A stretch of DNA of 64,000 nt from Citrobacter sp. Cu233 (GCF_030332225.1 NZ_JAOWIF010000033.1:310001-374000); one strand, 5' to 3'; positions 30,902-40,858 are shown, counted from the stretch's first letter. The notes: generated by a model not told the origin, from the sequence alone. Numbers and translations: made by a program.

Positions 30902-30973
30902 GGTTGTGCGGGTCGCTTGAACCCGGACAAATTAACGGCGATAATTCGCCCATACAAGTAGTCACGTAAATCA

Positions 30974-31018
30974 ATCCCTTCCTCGTCGGGCTTAACGACG
31001 CGGAGGGGATTTTTTTTC
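30974..31018 (+). terminator. Strong hairpin and T8 run between speA and speB
   Basis: ATCCCTTCCTCGTCG pairs with CGACGCGGAGGGGAT across a short loop with one bulge, followed by eight T. It is a textbook intrinsic terminator only 25 bp upstream of speB, so readthrough or a separate speB promoter is needed. Confidence 0.88.
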
Positions 31019-31042
31019 ACCGATTTTATAAGAGGTCAGTAC

Positions 31043-31963
31043 ATGAGCACCTTAGGTCATCAATACGACAACTCCCTGGTTTCTAACGCCTTTGGTTTTT
31101 TGCGTCTGCCGATGAACTTCATGCCATACGACAGCGATGCCGACTGGGTCATCACCGGTGTACCGTTTGATATGGCAACGTCTGGCCGTGCGGGCGGGCG
31201 TCATGGTCCGGCAGCGATCCGTCAGGTGTCTACTAACCTGGCCTGGGAACACAACCGTTTCCCGTGGAATTTCGATATGCGCGAGCGTTTGAACGTTGTG
31301 GATTGTGGCGATCTGGTTTACGCGTTTGGTGATGCCCGTGAAATGAGCGAAAAGCTGCAGGCGCATGCTGAGAAGCTGCTTTCTGCTGGTAAGCGTATGC
31401 TCTCTTTCGGTGGTGACCACTTCGTCACGCTACCGCTGCTGCGCGCCCACGCGAAGCACTTTGGCAAAATGGCGCTGGTGCATTTTGATGCTCATACCGA
31501 CACCTACGCCAACGGCTGTGAATTTGACCATGGCACGATGTTCTACACTGCGCCGAACGAAGGGCTGATCGATCCGAATCACTCTGTGCAGATTGGTATT
31601 CGTACCGAGTTCGACAAAGACAACGGTTTTACCGTGCTGGATGCCTGCCAGGTGAACGATCGCAGTGTGGATGACATCATTGCGCAGGTTAAGCAGATTG
31701 TCGGTGATATGCCGGTGTACCTGACTTTTGATATCGACTGTCTGGATCCGGCGTTTGCCCCAGGTACCGGTACGCCAGTGATCGGCGGCCTGACTTCCGA
31801 TCGTGCCATCAAACTGGTACGTGGTATGAAAGATCTGAACATCGTTGGCATGGACGTTGTAGAAGTCGCGCCTGCTTACGATCAGTCAGAGATCACCGCG
31901 CTGGCTGCGGCTACGTTAGCGCTGGAAATGCTGTATATCCAGGCGGCGAAAAAAGGCGAATAA
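31043..31963 (+). CDS. speB: SpeB, agmatinase
   Basis: This 306-residue ureohydrolase (arginase fold) hydrolyses agmatine to putrescine and urea using two Mn2+. Metal ligands are in [21 protein letters not shown] and [14 protein letters not shown]. It completes the arginine-to-putrescine route begun by SpeA. Confidence 0.98.
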   Translation: MSTLGHQYDNSLVSNAFGFLRLPMNFMPYDSDADWVITGVPFDMATSGRAGGRHGPAAIRQVSTNLAWEHNRFPWNFDMRERLNVVDCGDLVYAFGDAREMSEKLQAHAEKLLSAGKRMLSFGGDHFVTLPLLRAHAKHFGKMALVHFDAHTDTYANGCEFDHGTMFYTAPNEGLIDPNHSVQIGIRTEFDKDNGFTVLDACQVNDRSVDDIIAQVKQIVGDMPVYLTFDIDCLDPAFAPGTGTPVIGGLTSDRAIKLVRGMKDLNIVGMDVVEVAPAYDQSEITALAAATLALEMLYIQAAKKGE

Positions 31964-31965
31964 CG

Positions 31966-32091
31966 GGATCGTGCTATTTTACTCGCCATTTTGAACCCGG
32001 GCAGTGCTCACCATCCTCACGTACGACGTGTACGCTCCGGTGGTTGTGCGCTGTCCGGTCCTAAACTGGCTTCGTCAATAACGCCCGATCA
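31966..32091. repeat. Dispersed intergenic repeat of ~113-bp core (copy A, after speB)
   Basis: The core from about 31972 aligns without gaps over 113 bp with 49681-49793 (21 mismatches counted by eye). The centre is a CACGTACGACGTGTACG palindrome-like stretch. The outer ends GGATCGTGC and GCCCGATCAC are imperfect inverted repeats. Confidence 0.8.
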
Positions 32092-32112
32092 CTGGACTAA
32101 ATTTGTAGTTCT

Positions 32113-32150
32113 GTAGGCCGGATAAGGTGTTCACACCGCCATCCGGCACA
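32113..32150. repeat. REP element between speB and loiP
   Basis: One TAGGCCGGATAAGGTG...CACCGCCATCCGGCA inverted unit lies just past the loiP stop. Confidence 0.85.
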
Positions 32151-32159
32151 GTTCGAAGA

Positions 32160-32918
32160 TTATTTGATCCCGTCTGCGCTCATGCGATCGCGAATATGTT
32201 GCGCACGTTCTGCGGATGCTGGGTGATCGTCAAACATTGAGCTTTGACGTCCTGCCTCCAGTTTTGCCAGTTTCTCAAAACTGGTGGCTAAACCCGCCGG
32301 GTTGATGCCGCGCTTGCGCAACAAATCATACGAGTAATCATCCGCTTCGGATTCCTGACGCTGGGAGAACTGCGAGTTCACCAGTTTCTCGCCAAGATCG
32401 CCCAGCTGTGACTGCGACAGGCTGCCGACAATGCCGCCTGCTGAGGCCGCTGCAGCCCGCACGGCGTTGGTGCCCAGCGCAACCTGCATGCCTTTTTTCA
32501 CGTGACCTAGCGCGACGTGGCCCATTTCGTGGCCGATCACCGCTTCGACTTCGTTGTCGGTCATCATATCCATCAGGCCGCTGTATACGCGGATACAGCC
32601 GTTTGCCATGGCAAAGGCATTCACATCTTTCGCCATATACACTTTGTAGTTCACGGGCTGACCGTTAATGTTGTCGCCAAGCGCAGTGGCGATTTTGCCA
32701 AGACGCGTCGCATATTCGCTGCCAGCCGGGGCGATGGTAGCTTTGCTGTCCATATCTTTACAGGCCTGATCGCTGAGCGCTTTCACCTGAGCATCGCTCA
32801 GGCTGTAGGCCTGAAAAGCCTCTGCGCCCGAAGAAAGCAGTCCATTGGAGTCCATATTCTGGCAACCGGTCAATGCCGTCGCCATGCTCATTGCAAGCAG
32901 TAAAGCGCGAATTTTCAT
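32160..32918 (-). CDS. loiP: LoiP/YggG, outer-membrane M48 metalloprotease lipoprotein
   Basis: This 252-residue protein has a lipoprotein signal with lipobox LTGC near residue 19 and the M48 zinc motif HEMGH (VIGHEMGHVALGH), third ligand region in EADDYSYD. LoiP is a low-osmolarity-induced protease that depends on BepA. The start MKIRALLLAMSMATALTGC at 32918 fits the signal; the 57-codon upstream frame is rejected. Divergent from tktA. Confidence 0.95.
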   Translation of the reverse strand: MKIRALLLAMSMATALTGCQNMDSNGLLSSGAEAFQAYSLSDAQVKALSDQACKDMDSKATIAPAGSEYATRLGKIATALGDNINGQPVNYKVYMAKDVNAFAMANGCIRVYSGLMDMMTDNEVEAVIGHEMGHVALGHVKKGMQVALGTNAVRAAAASAGGIVGSLSQSQLGDLGEKLVNSQFSQRQESEADDYSYDLLRKRGINPAGLATSFEKLAKLEAGRQSSMFDDHPASAERAQHIRDRMSADGIK

Positions 32919-33197
32919 GTTTTCTCTTCCGCACAAAGTCAGGATTATTCTAAAAATTGCGTCGTTTGCAGGTAAACCGACGCTCTGTCTAAGTATAAAG
33001 AAAAGAACAATAAGCGGGCGAGTAGATTGCGCAACTTGCGCGCATGATCCAGAGATTTCTGAAGCGGTAAAAGGATGCTCCATGTACATGACACGCGGCT
33101 TGGGTTACATTGTTGGCACTTTTTTCCGGCGTAGCCCAAAACGCGCTGTCGTCAAGTCGTTAAGGGCACGGCCTTCATTATCCGATCTGGAGTCAAA

Positions 33198-35189
33198 ATG
33201 TCCTCACGTAAAGAGCTTGCCAATGCTATTCGTGCGCTGAGCATGGACGCAGTACAGAAAGCCAAATCCGGTCACCCGGGTGCCCCGATGGGTATGGCTG
33301 ACATTGCCGAAGTCCTGTGGCGTGATTTCCTGAACCACAACCCGACTAACCCGTCCTGGGCTGACCGTGACCGCTTCGTGTTGTCCAACGGCCACGGCTC
33401 CATGCTGATTTATAGTCTGCTGCACCTCACCGGCTACGATCTGCCGATGTCCGAGCTGCAGAACTTCCGTCAGCTGCACTCCAAAACGCCGGGTCACCCG
33501 GAAGTGGGTTACACCGCTGGTGTGGAAACCACGACGGGTCCTTTGGGTCAGGGTATTGCGAATGCCGTGGGTATGGCTATTGCTGAAAAAACACTGGCGG
33601 CGCAGTTTAACCGTCCGGGCCACGACATTGTTAACCACTTCACTTATGCCTTCATGGGCGACGGCTGCATGATGGAAGGTATCTCTCACGAGGTATGTTC
33701 CCTGGCCGGTACGCTGAAGCTGGGCAAACTGGTGGCGTTCTACGATGACAACGGTATCTCCATCGATGGTCACGTTGAAGGCTGGTTCACCGATGACACC
33801 GCTAAGCGTTTTGAAGCTTACGGCTGGCATGTGGTTCGTGGCGTAGATGGTCACGATGCTGACGCGATTAAGCGCGCCGTTGAAGAAGCACGTGCAGTGA
33901 CCGACAAACCGTCCCTGCTGATGTGCAAAACCATCATCGGTTTCGGTTCCCCGAACAAAGCCGGTACCCACGACTCTCACGGTGCACCGCTGGGCGATGC
34001 AGAAATTGCACTGACCCGCGAACAGCTGGGCTGGAAATACGCGCCGTTCGAAATCCCGTCTGAAATCTACGCGCAGTGGGATGCAAAAGAAGCAGGCCAG
34101 GCAAAAGAAGCTGCATGGAACGAGAAGTTTGCTGCTTATGCGAAAGCTTTCCCGCAGGAAGCCGCTGAATTCACCCGTCGTATGAAAGGTGAAATGCCGT
34201 CTGACTTCGACGCAAAAGCGAACGAATTCATTGCTAAGCTGCAGGCTAACCCGGCGAAAATCGCCAGCCGTAAAGCGTCTCAGAACGCGATTGAAGCGTT
34301 TGGTCCGTTGCTGCCTGAATTCCTCGGCGGCTCTGCAGATCTCGCGCCATCTAACCTGACGCTGTGGTCTGGTTCTAAAGCTATCAACGAAGATACTGCC
34401 GGTAACTACATCCATTACGGTGTACGTGAATTTGGTATGACCGCTATCGCCAACGGCATCTCTCTGCACGGTGGTTTCTTGCCGTACACTTCCACCTTCC
34501 TGATGTTCGTGGAATATGCCCGTAACGCGGTGCGTATGGCTGCGCTGATGAAACAGCGTCAGGTAATGGTTTACACCCACGACTCCATCGGTCTGGGCGA
34601 AGATGGCCCGACTCACCAGCCGGTAGAGCAGGTCGCTTCTCTGCGTGTGACTCCGAACATGAGCACATGGCGTCCGTGTGACCAGGTTGAATCTGCGGTA
34701 GCGTGGAAATACGGTGTTGAGCGTCAGGACGGCCCGACCGCACTGATCCTCTCCCGTCAGAACCTGGCGCAGCAGGAACGTACTGCAGAACAGCTGGCAA
34801 ACATCGCTCGCGGTGGTTACGTGCTTAAAGACTGTGCCGGTCAACCGGAACTGATCTTTATTGCTACCGGCTCTGAAGTTGAGCTGGCGGTGGCTGCATG
34901 GGACAAACTGACTGCGGAAGGCGTTAAAGCGCGCGTGGTTTCCATGCCGTCTACCGACGCGTTCGACAAACAGGATGCGGCTTACCGCGAATCCGTTCTG
35001 CCGAAAGCGGTCTCCGCGCGTGTTGCTATCGAAGCGGGCATCGCGGACTACTGGTTCAAATACGTGGGCCTGAACGGCGCAATTGTCGGGATGACGACTT
35101 TTGGTGAGTCTGCACCGGCAGAACTGCTGTTTGAAGAGTTCGGCTTCACCGTAGACAACGTGGTCGCGAAAGCAAAAGAACTGCTGTAA
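33198..35189 (+). CDS. tktA: TktA, transketolase A
   Basis: This 663-residue thiamine-diphosphate enzyme transfers two-carbon ketol units in the non-oxidative pentose-phosphate pathway. ThDP/metal binding is in the GDGCMMEG...FYDDN segment, with [11 protein letters not shown] near the N-terminus and [15 protein letters not shown] in the pyrimidine domain. Codon use is strongly biased, typical of a highly expressed gene. RpiA, further right, acts in the same pathway. Confidence 0.98.
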   Translation: MSSRKELANAIRALSMDAVQKAKSGHPGAPMGMADIAEVLWRDFLNHNPTNPSWADRDRFVLSNGHGSMLIYSLLHLTGYDLPMSELQNFRQLHSKTPGHPEVGYTAGVETTTGPLGQGIANAVGMAIAEKTLAAQFNRPGHDIVNHFTYAFMGDGCMMEGISHEVCSLAGTLKLGKLVAFYDDNGISIDGHVEGWFTDDTAKRFEAYGWHVVRGVDGHDADAIKRAVEEARAVTDKPSLLMCKTIIGFGSPNKAGTHDSHGAPLGDAEIALTREQLGWKYAPFEIPSEIYAQWDAKEAGQAKEAAWNEKFAAYAKAFPQEAAEFTRRMKGEMPSDFDAKANEFIAKLQANPAKIASRKASQNAIEAFGPLLPEFLGGSADLAPSNLTLWSGSKAINEDTAGNYIHYGVREFGMTAIANGISLHGGFLPYTSTFLMFVEYARNAVRMAALMKQRQVMVYTHDSIGLGEDGPTHQPVEQVASLRVTPNMSTWRPCDQVESAVAWKYGVERQDGPTALILSRQNLAQQERTAEQLANIARGGYVLKDCAGQPELIFIATGSEVELAVAAWDKLTAEGVKARVVSMPSTDAFDKQDAAYRESVLPKAVSARVAIEAGIADYWFKYVGLNGAIVGMTTFGESAPAELLFEEFGFTVDNVVAKAKELL

Positions 35190-35203
35190 TTTCGCTTACA
35201 GGT

Positions 35204-35236
35204 GAAAACGGGTCGCTCAGGTGGCCCGTTTTTTTA
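35204..35236 (+). terminator. tktA intrinsic terminator
   Basis: AACGGGTC...GGCCCGTT stem followed by TTTTTTT, 15 bp after the tktA stop. Confidence 0.88.
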
Positions 35237-35505
35237 ATCAAAGTAAATTTTATTTACCCTACGCAACCCGATATTGTGGATCTACATCACAAATATGACA
35301 TTCAGTGTTATTTGATATTTGCAATGAGTGTCACATAATTAGTGTTGCTTTTTATTTTTGACTTCTCAATTTATTGTTTTTAAAGACATCATGTAAAAAT
35401 ATCTTGCACCGTCTGTATTTTTCTCCTCGATTGATTTCATTTTGCCGCACGCGTATTTTATTTTTAACGTTAACTCGTACCCTAAAAATAAAATAAGGAA
35501 AATGT
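35237..35505 (+). promoter_or_regulatory. Control region of the cmtB operon
   Basis: This very AT-rich gap precedes the PTS operon. TGCAATGAGTGTCACA at 35320-35335 matches the right half of a CRP site fully and the left half partly, and an ATCACAAATATGA stretch lies upstream, so cAMP-CRP control is plausible. A good AAGGAAAAT ribosome-binding site precedes cmtB. Confidence 0.45.
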
Positions 35506-35949
35506 ATGCGGCTGATTGATTACTTTCCCGAATCATCTATCTCAATAAAAAATTCAGCACAGAACTGGCAGGAGGCAATTGACTTTTCAATGTCATCTTT
35601 ACTCGCCAACCATTATGTCAACTCAGATTATATTCAGGCTATAAAAGATTCAACGATTAACAATGGCCCTTATTATATTTTAGCGCCTGGCGTCGCCATG
35701 CCACACGCTCGTCCAGAATGTGGTGCGTTAAAAACCGGGATGTCATTAACGCTTCTTAAACAGGAGGTGAGATTTTCCGAAGATGATGAAGGTATCAGAT
35801 TATTAATCGGGTTATCGGCGGCAAATGCTGACTCACATATTGGCGCTATTCAGGCCTTGAGCGAATTATTATGTGAAGAGCAGACATTAACTGCTTTGTT
35901 AGCGGCTAAATCAGAAAAACAACTGGCGGATATTATCGCCCACGCATAA
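35506..35949 (+). CDS. cmtB: CmtB, mannitol-type PTS EIIA component
   Basis: This 147-residue cytoplasmic EIIA domain of the fructose-mannitol family accepts phosphate from HPr on the histidine in LAPGVAMPHARPE (residue 67). It matches E. coli CmtB along its length. It is the first gene of cmtB-cmtA-yggP-yggF-fumE-yggC and starts 27 bp before cmtA. The true sugar is unproven. Confidence 0.93.
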   Translation: MRLIDYFPESSISIKNSAQNWQEAIDFSMSSLLANHYVNSDYIQAIKDSTINNGPYYILAPGVAMPHARPECGALKTGMSLTLLKQEVRFSEDDEGIRLLIGLSAANADSHIGAIQALSELLCEEQTLTALLAAKSEKQLADIIAHA

Positions 35950-35976
35950 TTCACAGTTTCCTTTCAGGACATTATT

Positions 35977-37356
35977 ATGGAAAACAAGTCTGCTCGTGCC
36001 AAAGTCCAGGCTTTTGGTGGGTTTTTGACAGCAATGGTCATTCCCAACATCGGCGCGTTTATTGCCTGGGGTTTTATAACCGCATTGTTTATTCCAACCG
36101 GTTGGATGCCGAATGAACATTTCGCCAAAATTGTCGGTCCGATGATTACCTATTTACTGCCCGTCATGATTGGCTCCACAGGGGGACACCTGGTTGGCGG
36201 GAAACGTGGTGCAGTCATGGGAGGCATTGGTTCTATTGGCGTGATTGTGGGCGCGGATATCCCGATGTTCCTTGGCGCGATGGTGATGGGACCGCTTGGC
36301 GGTTGGGTGATTAAGCATATTGACCGCCTGCTGGAAAAACGCATTCCTGCAGGCTTCGAGATGGTTATCAATAACTTCTCCCTTGGTATTGCGGGAATGT
36401 TCTTATGCTTGCTGGGGTTTGAAGTCATTGGCCCGGCGGTTCTCATTGCGAATAATTTTGTGAAGGAGTGTATTGAAGCGTTGGTTCATGCAGGCTATCT
36501 GCCGTTGCTATCCGTAATCAATGAACCGGCGAAAATTCTCTTTCTGAATAATGCTATCGATCAAGGCGTGTATTATCCCCTGGGAATGCAGCAAGCTTCA
36601 GAAACGGGAAAATCGATTTTCTTTATGGTGGCATCCAACCCTGGGCCGGGGTTAGGTCTGTTGCTCGGCTTTGCTATTTTTGGCAAAGGGATGAGTAAAA
36701 AATCCGCGCCGGGTGCCATGATCATCCACTTCCTCGGTGGTATTCATGAACTGTATTTCCCGTATGTGCTGATGAAGCCTCTGACCCTGATTGCGATGAT
36801 TGCCGGGGGAATGACCGGGACGTGGGTATTCCATCTGCTTGACGGTGGGTTAGTTGCGGGTCCGAGTCCTGGATCAATATTCGCCTACCTGGCATTAACA
36901 CCAAAAGGATCGTTCCTCGCGACCATTGCAGGAGTCACCGCGGGTACAATAGTTACGTTTGTTATTACCTCTGTCATCCTGAAAATGGAAAAGAACGTCG
37001 AAACAGAAAGTGAAGATGACTTTGCTGAATCAGCCAGAGCCGTCAAAGCGATGAAGCAGGAAGGTAAATTCTCTTATAAAAATATTAAACGCGTCGCTTT
37101 TGTCTGTGATGCGGGAATGGGGTCCAGCGCGATGGGGGCAACCACGTTTCGTAAGCGTCTGGAGAAAGCGGGATTGAATATTAATGTGACGCATTATGCC
37201 ATCGAAAACGTTCCGCAAGATGCTGATATTATTGTCACCCATGCCAGTCTTGAAGGTCGTGTTAAACGTGTGAGTGAAAAGCCATTAGTACTGATTAAGA
37301 ACTACATTGGTGACCCACTGTTGGATGATTTATTTAAACGCATTACTGCGAACTAA
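35977..37356 (+). CDS. cmtA: CmtA, mannitol-type PTS EIICB component
   Basis: This 459-residue inner-membrane permease has an N-terminal EIIC part with about six to eight spans and the conserved GGIHELYFPYVLMKP loop, then an EIIB domain whose phosphocysteine is C377 in VAFVCDAGMGSSAMGA. It lacks its own EIIA, which CmtB supplies. The transported polyol or sugar is unknown; 'cryptic mannitol' is only the historical name. Confidence 0.94.
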   Translation: MENKSARAKVQAFGGFLTAMVIPNIGAFIAWGFITALFIPTGWMPNEHFAKIVGPMITYLLPVMIGSTGGHLVGGKRGAVMGGIGSIGVIVGADIPMFLGAMVMGPLGGWVIKHIDRLLEKRIPAGFEMVINNFSLGIAGMFLCLLGFEVIGPAVLIANNFVKECIEALVHAGYLPLLSVINEPAKILFLNNAIDQGVYYPLGMQQASETGKSIFFMVASNPGPGLGLLLGFAIFGKGMSKKSAPGAMIIHFLGGIHELYFPYVLMKPLTLIAMIAGGMTGTWVFHLLDGGLVAGPSPGSIFAYLALTPKGSFLATIAGVTAGTIVTFVITSVILKMEKNVETESEDDFAESARAVKAMKQEGKFSYKNIKRVAFVCDAGMGSSAMGATTFRKRLEKAGLNINVTHYAIENVPQDADIIVTHASLEGRVKRVSEKPLVLIKNYIGDPLLDDLFKRITAN

Positions 37357-37380
37357 CCTTCTTATATTTTTGGAGTGAAT

Positions 37381-38658
37381 ATGAAAACGAAAGTGGCTGC
37401 CATATATGGCAAGCAGGATATTCGTATCCGCGAATTTGAACTGCCTGCAATTACAGATAACGAATTATTAGTAAGCGTAATATCCGATAGCGTTTGTTTA
37501 TCCACCTGGAAAGCGGCGGCATTGGGGAGCGATCATAAACGCGTACCGGACGATCTGGAAAATCATCCGGTGATTACCGGACATGAATGTGCAGGTATCA
37601 TTGTTGAAGTGGGAAAAAACCTGACGGATAAATATAAAAAAGGCCAGCGTTTTGTTTTGCAACCCGCGATGGGGTTGCCAAGCGGATATTCAGCGGGATA
37701 CAGCTACGAATATTTTGGTGGCAATGCGACATATATGATTATCCCGGAGGTAGCGATTAATCTGGGTTGTGTTTTACCGTATCACGGTTCTTATTTTGCT
37801 GCCGCCTCATTGGCAGAACCGATGTGCTGCATTATTGGCGCATATAACGCGAACTTTCACACCACGCCTTACGTTTATGAACATCGTATGGGGATTAAGC
37901 CGGGGGGGAGCATTGCGCTTCTGGCCTGTGCCGGGCCTATGGGTATTGGTGCAATAGATTATGCCATTAACGGCAGTATTCAACCGTCACGCGTGGTGGT
38001 GGTCGACATTGACGAAGCACGACTGGCGCAGGCTAAAAAATTATTGCCGGTTGAGTTGGCGGCAGAAAAGGGTATTGAGCTTATCTATGTGAATACGACC
38101 GGCATGGATTCTCCGACCGCGATGCTGCGCTCGCTAACCCATGACGCAGGTTTTGATGATGTCTTCGTGTATGCGGCAGTGCCAGCAGTCATTGAAATGG
38201 CTGATGATTTACTTGCGGAAGATGGTTGCCTGAATTTCTTTGCCGGCCCTACGGACAGTAACTTCAAAGTGCCGTTTAATTTTTATAACGTGCACTACAA
38301 CAGTACTCACGTTGTCGGGACATCTGGTGGTTCAACGGATGATATGAAAGAGGCCATTGCGCTCAGTGCAACCGGCCAGCTACAACCGTCGTTTATGGTA
38401 ACGCACATTGGCGGTCTTGATGCGGTTCCAGAAACCGTATTGAATTTACCGGCGATCCCCGGCGGTAAAAAGCTGATATATAACGGCGTTACCATGCCAC
38501 TAACCGCCATTGCTGATTTCGCGGAGAAAGGGAAAACAGATCCATTATTCAAAGAACTGGCGCTGCTGATGGAGGAGACGCACGGTATCTGGAATGAAAA
38601 GGCAGAAAAATACCTGTTGGCACACTTCGGCGTTGATATCGGGGAGGCGGCGATATGA
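37381..38658 (+). CDS. yggP: YggP, zinc-type medium-chain dehydrogenase-like protein
   Basis: This 425-residue protein resembles threonine/sorbitol-type Zn dehydrogenases. The zinc-domain motif is PVITGHECAGIIVEVGKN and the Rossmann loop is LLACAGPMGIGAIDYA with VVVDIDEARL. The start MKTKVAAIYGKQD at 37381 gives the E. coli length. In context it would oxidise the phosphorylated substrate imported by CmtAB (inference). Its TGA overlaps yggF (ATGA). Confidence 0.9.
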   Translation: MKTKVAAIYGKQDIRIREFELPAITDNELLVSVISDSVCLSTWKAAALGSDHKRVPDDLENHPVITGHECAGIIVEVGKNLTDKYKKGQRFVLQPAMGLPSGYSAGYSYEYFGGNATYMIIPEVAINLGCVLPYHGSYFAAASLAEPMCCIIGAYNANFHTTPYVYEHRMGIKPGGSIALLACAGPMGIGAIDYAINGSIQPSRVVVVDIDEARLAQAKKLLPVELAAEKGIELIYVNTTGMDSPTAMLRSLTHDAGFDDVFVYAAVPAVIEMADDLLAEDGCLNFFAGPTDSNFKVPFNFYNVHYNSTHVVGTSGGSTDDMKEAIALSATGQLQPSFMVTHIGGLDAVPETVLNLPAIPGGKKLIYNGVTMPLTAIADFAEKGKTDPLFKELALLMEETHGIWNEKAEKYLLAHFGVDIGEAAI

Positions 38659-39626
38659 TGTCGCTGACATGGCCGTTATTTCGTATCACGGAACAGGCTG
38701 CGCTGGCAGCCTGGCCGCAAACCGGGTGCGGCGATAAAAACAAGATTGACGGTCTGGCCGTGACGGCAATGCGTGAAGCATTGAACAATATTGCTCTCCG
38801 TGGGCGAATCGTCATTGGCGAAGGGGAGATTGATCGCGCCCCGATGCTGTGGATTGGTGAGGAAGTGGGAAACGGCGCCGGACCAGAGGTAGATATCGCC
38901 GTCGATCCCATTGAAGGAACCCGAATGGTGGCGATGGGGCAAAGCAATGCGTTGGCCGTCATGGCGTTTGCCCCCCGCGGTAGTTTGCTACATGCTCCTG
39001 ATATGTACATGAAAAAACTGGTTGTTAATCGGTTTGCAAAAGGGGCCATTAATCTGGCGCTGCCGCTGGCAGACAATCTGCGTAATGTGGCAGCGGCGCT
39101 GGGTAAACCGCTGGAGCGACTGCGGATGGTGACGCTGGATAAACCGCGCCTTCAACCGGCGATTGCCGAGGCGACACGACTGGGCGTTAAAGTCTTTGCT
39201 CTGCCCGATGGCGACGTGGCCGCCAGCGTACTGGCCTGTATGCAGGAAAATCCCTATGACCTGATGTATACCATTGGCGGGGCACCTGAAGGGGTTATTT
39301 CAGCCTGTGCAGTTAAAGCGCTGGGGGGCGACATGCAGGCTGAACTGATTGATTTTTGCGAGGCGAAAGGTGATAGCGCAGATAATCGTCTGATTGCGGC
39401 ACAGGAACGTCAGCGCTGCATGGAAATGGGCGTTGAAATCAACCGTATCTATGCGCTCGACGAACTGGTAGGGGGAAATAAGATCCTCTTCAGCGCGACG
39501 GGGGTTACGGGCGGCGATCTTGTGAAAGGGATCCAACAGGTTGCGAATGGTGTGCGCACGCAAACTTTACTGATCGGCGGCGCGGATCGAACGTGTAATA
39601 TAATAGACTCTCTGCATTCATGGTGA
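38655..39626 (+). CDS. yggF: YggF, class II fructose-1,6-bisphosphatase (GlpX-like)
   Basis: This 323-residue GlpX-family phosphatase carries the metal-binding motifs GEGEIDRAPMLWIGEEVG and DIAVDPIEGTRMVAMG and the TIGGAPEGVISACAVKALGG loop. E. coli YggF hydrolyses fructose-1,6-bisphosphate. It is coupled to yggP by an ATGA overlap. In this operon its real substrate may be a different sugar bisphosphate. Confidence 0.93.
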   Translation: MMSLTWPLFRITEQAALAAWPQTGCGDKNKIDGLAVTAMREALNNIALRGRIVIGEGEIDRAPMLWIGEEVGNGAGPEVDIAVDPIEGTRMVAMGQSNALAVMAFAPRGSLLHAPDMYMKKLVVNRFAKGAINLALPLADNLRNVAAALGKPLERLRMVTLDKPRLQPAIAEATRLGVKVFALPDGDVAASVLACMQENPYDLMYTIGGAPEGVISACAVKALGGDMQAELIDFCEAKGDSADNRLIAAQERQRCMEMGVEINRIYALDELVGGNKILFSATGVTGGDLVKGIQQVANGVRTQTLLIGGADRTCNIIDSLHSW

Positions 39627-39641
39627 TTTATCGGATAACTA

Positions 39642-40151
39642 ATGACGACGCTGACAGAAGATGATGTGCTTGAGCAACTGGATGCTCAAAATAATTTACT
39701 TTCGTTTATGACGACGGCACATAATATTTTGCTCCAGGGCATTAAGCGCTTTCTGCCGTCGTTGTTCGTCAATAACGATGAAGAGATCGTGGAATATGCA
39801 GTGAAGCCGTTGCTCGCCCAGAGTGGACCGCTTGACGATATCGACGTTGCGTTACGTCTGATTTATGCGCTGGGAAAAATGGATAAGTGGCTTTATGCCG
39901 ATATCACCCATTTTTCTCAGTTTTATCAGTACCTGAATCAGCAGGATATTATCCCCGGTTTTGCCGATGACATTACCTGGGATTTTGTCAGCAACGTGAA
40001 CTGTATTACCCGTAACGCAACGCTCTACGGCGCGCTGGAGTCGATGAAATTTGCCGACTTTGCTGCGTGGTCCGAGGTACGTTTTAGCGCAATGGTCAAG
40101 ACGGCAATGACGCTGGCGGTGACGGCGATTTTAAAGGAATTAACGCCGTGA
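39642..40151 (+). CDS. fumE: FumE/YggD, MtlR-family protein
   Basis: This 169-residue helical protein matches E. coli YggD over its full length. The family is that of the mannitol repressor MtlR (with a LLAQSGPLDDIDVALRLIYALG core), yet E. coli YggD was reported to have fumarase activity and named FumE. Location in a mannitol-like PTS operon favours a regulator of that operon; this is inference. Its stop overlaps the yggC GTG start. Confidence 0.88.
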   Translation: MTTLTEDDVLEQLDAQNNLLSFMTTAHNILLQGIKRFLPSLFVNNDEEIVEYAVKPLLAQSGPLDDIDVALRLIYALGKMDKWLYADITHFSQFYQYLNQQDIIPGFADDITWDFVSNVNCITRNATLYGALESMKFADFAAWSEVRFSAMVKTAMTLAVTAILKELTP

Positions 40152-40858
40152 AAATCGAGCTAACGGTGAATGGGCTACAGGTTGAAGCACATTACCATGA
40201 TGATGAGATAGAAAACGTCCACAAACCGTTATTACAGCAGTTGGCAAAAATACACGCCATAAATTCGCAGCGACGCACGATCGTTTTTCTCTGTGCTCCG
40301 CCGGGAACGGGTAAATCGACGCTGACCACCTTCTGGGAATATCTCTCCCGTCAGGATCCTGGCCTGCCGGAGATCCAGACACTGCCGATGGATGGCTTCC
40401 ATCACTACAACAGCTGGCTGGATGCCCATAATCTGCGGGCATACAAAGGCGCGCCGGAAACCTTTGATGTGGATAAGCTTGCGCAGAATCTACGTCAGAT
40501 AAGGGAAGGGGAAGGGTCCTGGCCGCAATATGACCGGCAAAAGCACGATCCGGTCGAAGAGGCCATAACAGTGACAGCGCCGATGGTGATTGTGGAGGGA
40601 AACTGGCTATTGCTTGATGATGAAAGATGGCGAGCGTTAGCTGAGTTTTGTGATTACTCGTTGTTTGTTTGCGCTCCAGCCAATGCGCTGCGTACGCGAC
40701 TGGTAGGCCGTAAACTGGCTGGCGGAGTATCACAAACTGACGCTGAGGCGTTTTATGAGCGTACCGACGGACCGAATGTTCGTCGGGTGCTGGAACACAG
40801 CCTGCCAGCAGACCTTATGCTGGAGATGACGTTTGAGGGGGCATATCGGACGGTGTGA
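40148..40858 (+). CDS. yggC: YggC, PanK/PRK-like P-loop kinase
   Basis: This 236-residue protein has a Walker A loop APPGTGKSTLTTFW and the phosphoribulokinase/pantothenate-kinase-like segments LPMDGFHHYN and PQYDRQKHDPVEEA and VIVEGNWLLLDD. It starts with GTG overlapping the fumE stop (GTGA). The substrate is unknown; a sugar or sugar-phosphate kinase role in the pathway is likely. Its 3' end overlaps the convergent ECF ATPase gene by 44 bp. Confidence 0.9.
   Translation: MKIELTVNGLQVEAHYHDDEIENVHKPLLQQLAKIHAINSQRRTIVFLCAPPGTGKSTLTTFWEYLSRQDPGLPEIQTLPMDGFHHYNSWLDAHNLRAYKGAPETFDVDKLAQNLRQIREGEGSWPQYDRQKHDPVEEAITVTAPMVIVEGNWLLLDDERWRALAEFCDYSLFVCAPANALRTRLVGRKLAGGVSQTDAEAFYERTDGPNVRRVLEHSLPADLMLEMTFEGAYRTV

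Noticed and set aside
32945..33139. 64-codon minus-strand frame between loiP and tktA
   Set aside because: It lies in the divergent promoter region, has no motif, and partly duplicates an upstream extension of loiP.
33204..34844. 546-codon minus-strand open frame opposite tktA
   Set aside because: It is antisense to a highly biased gene, has no recognisable domain, and such frames arise from codon bias.
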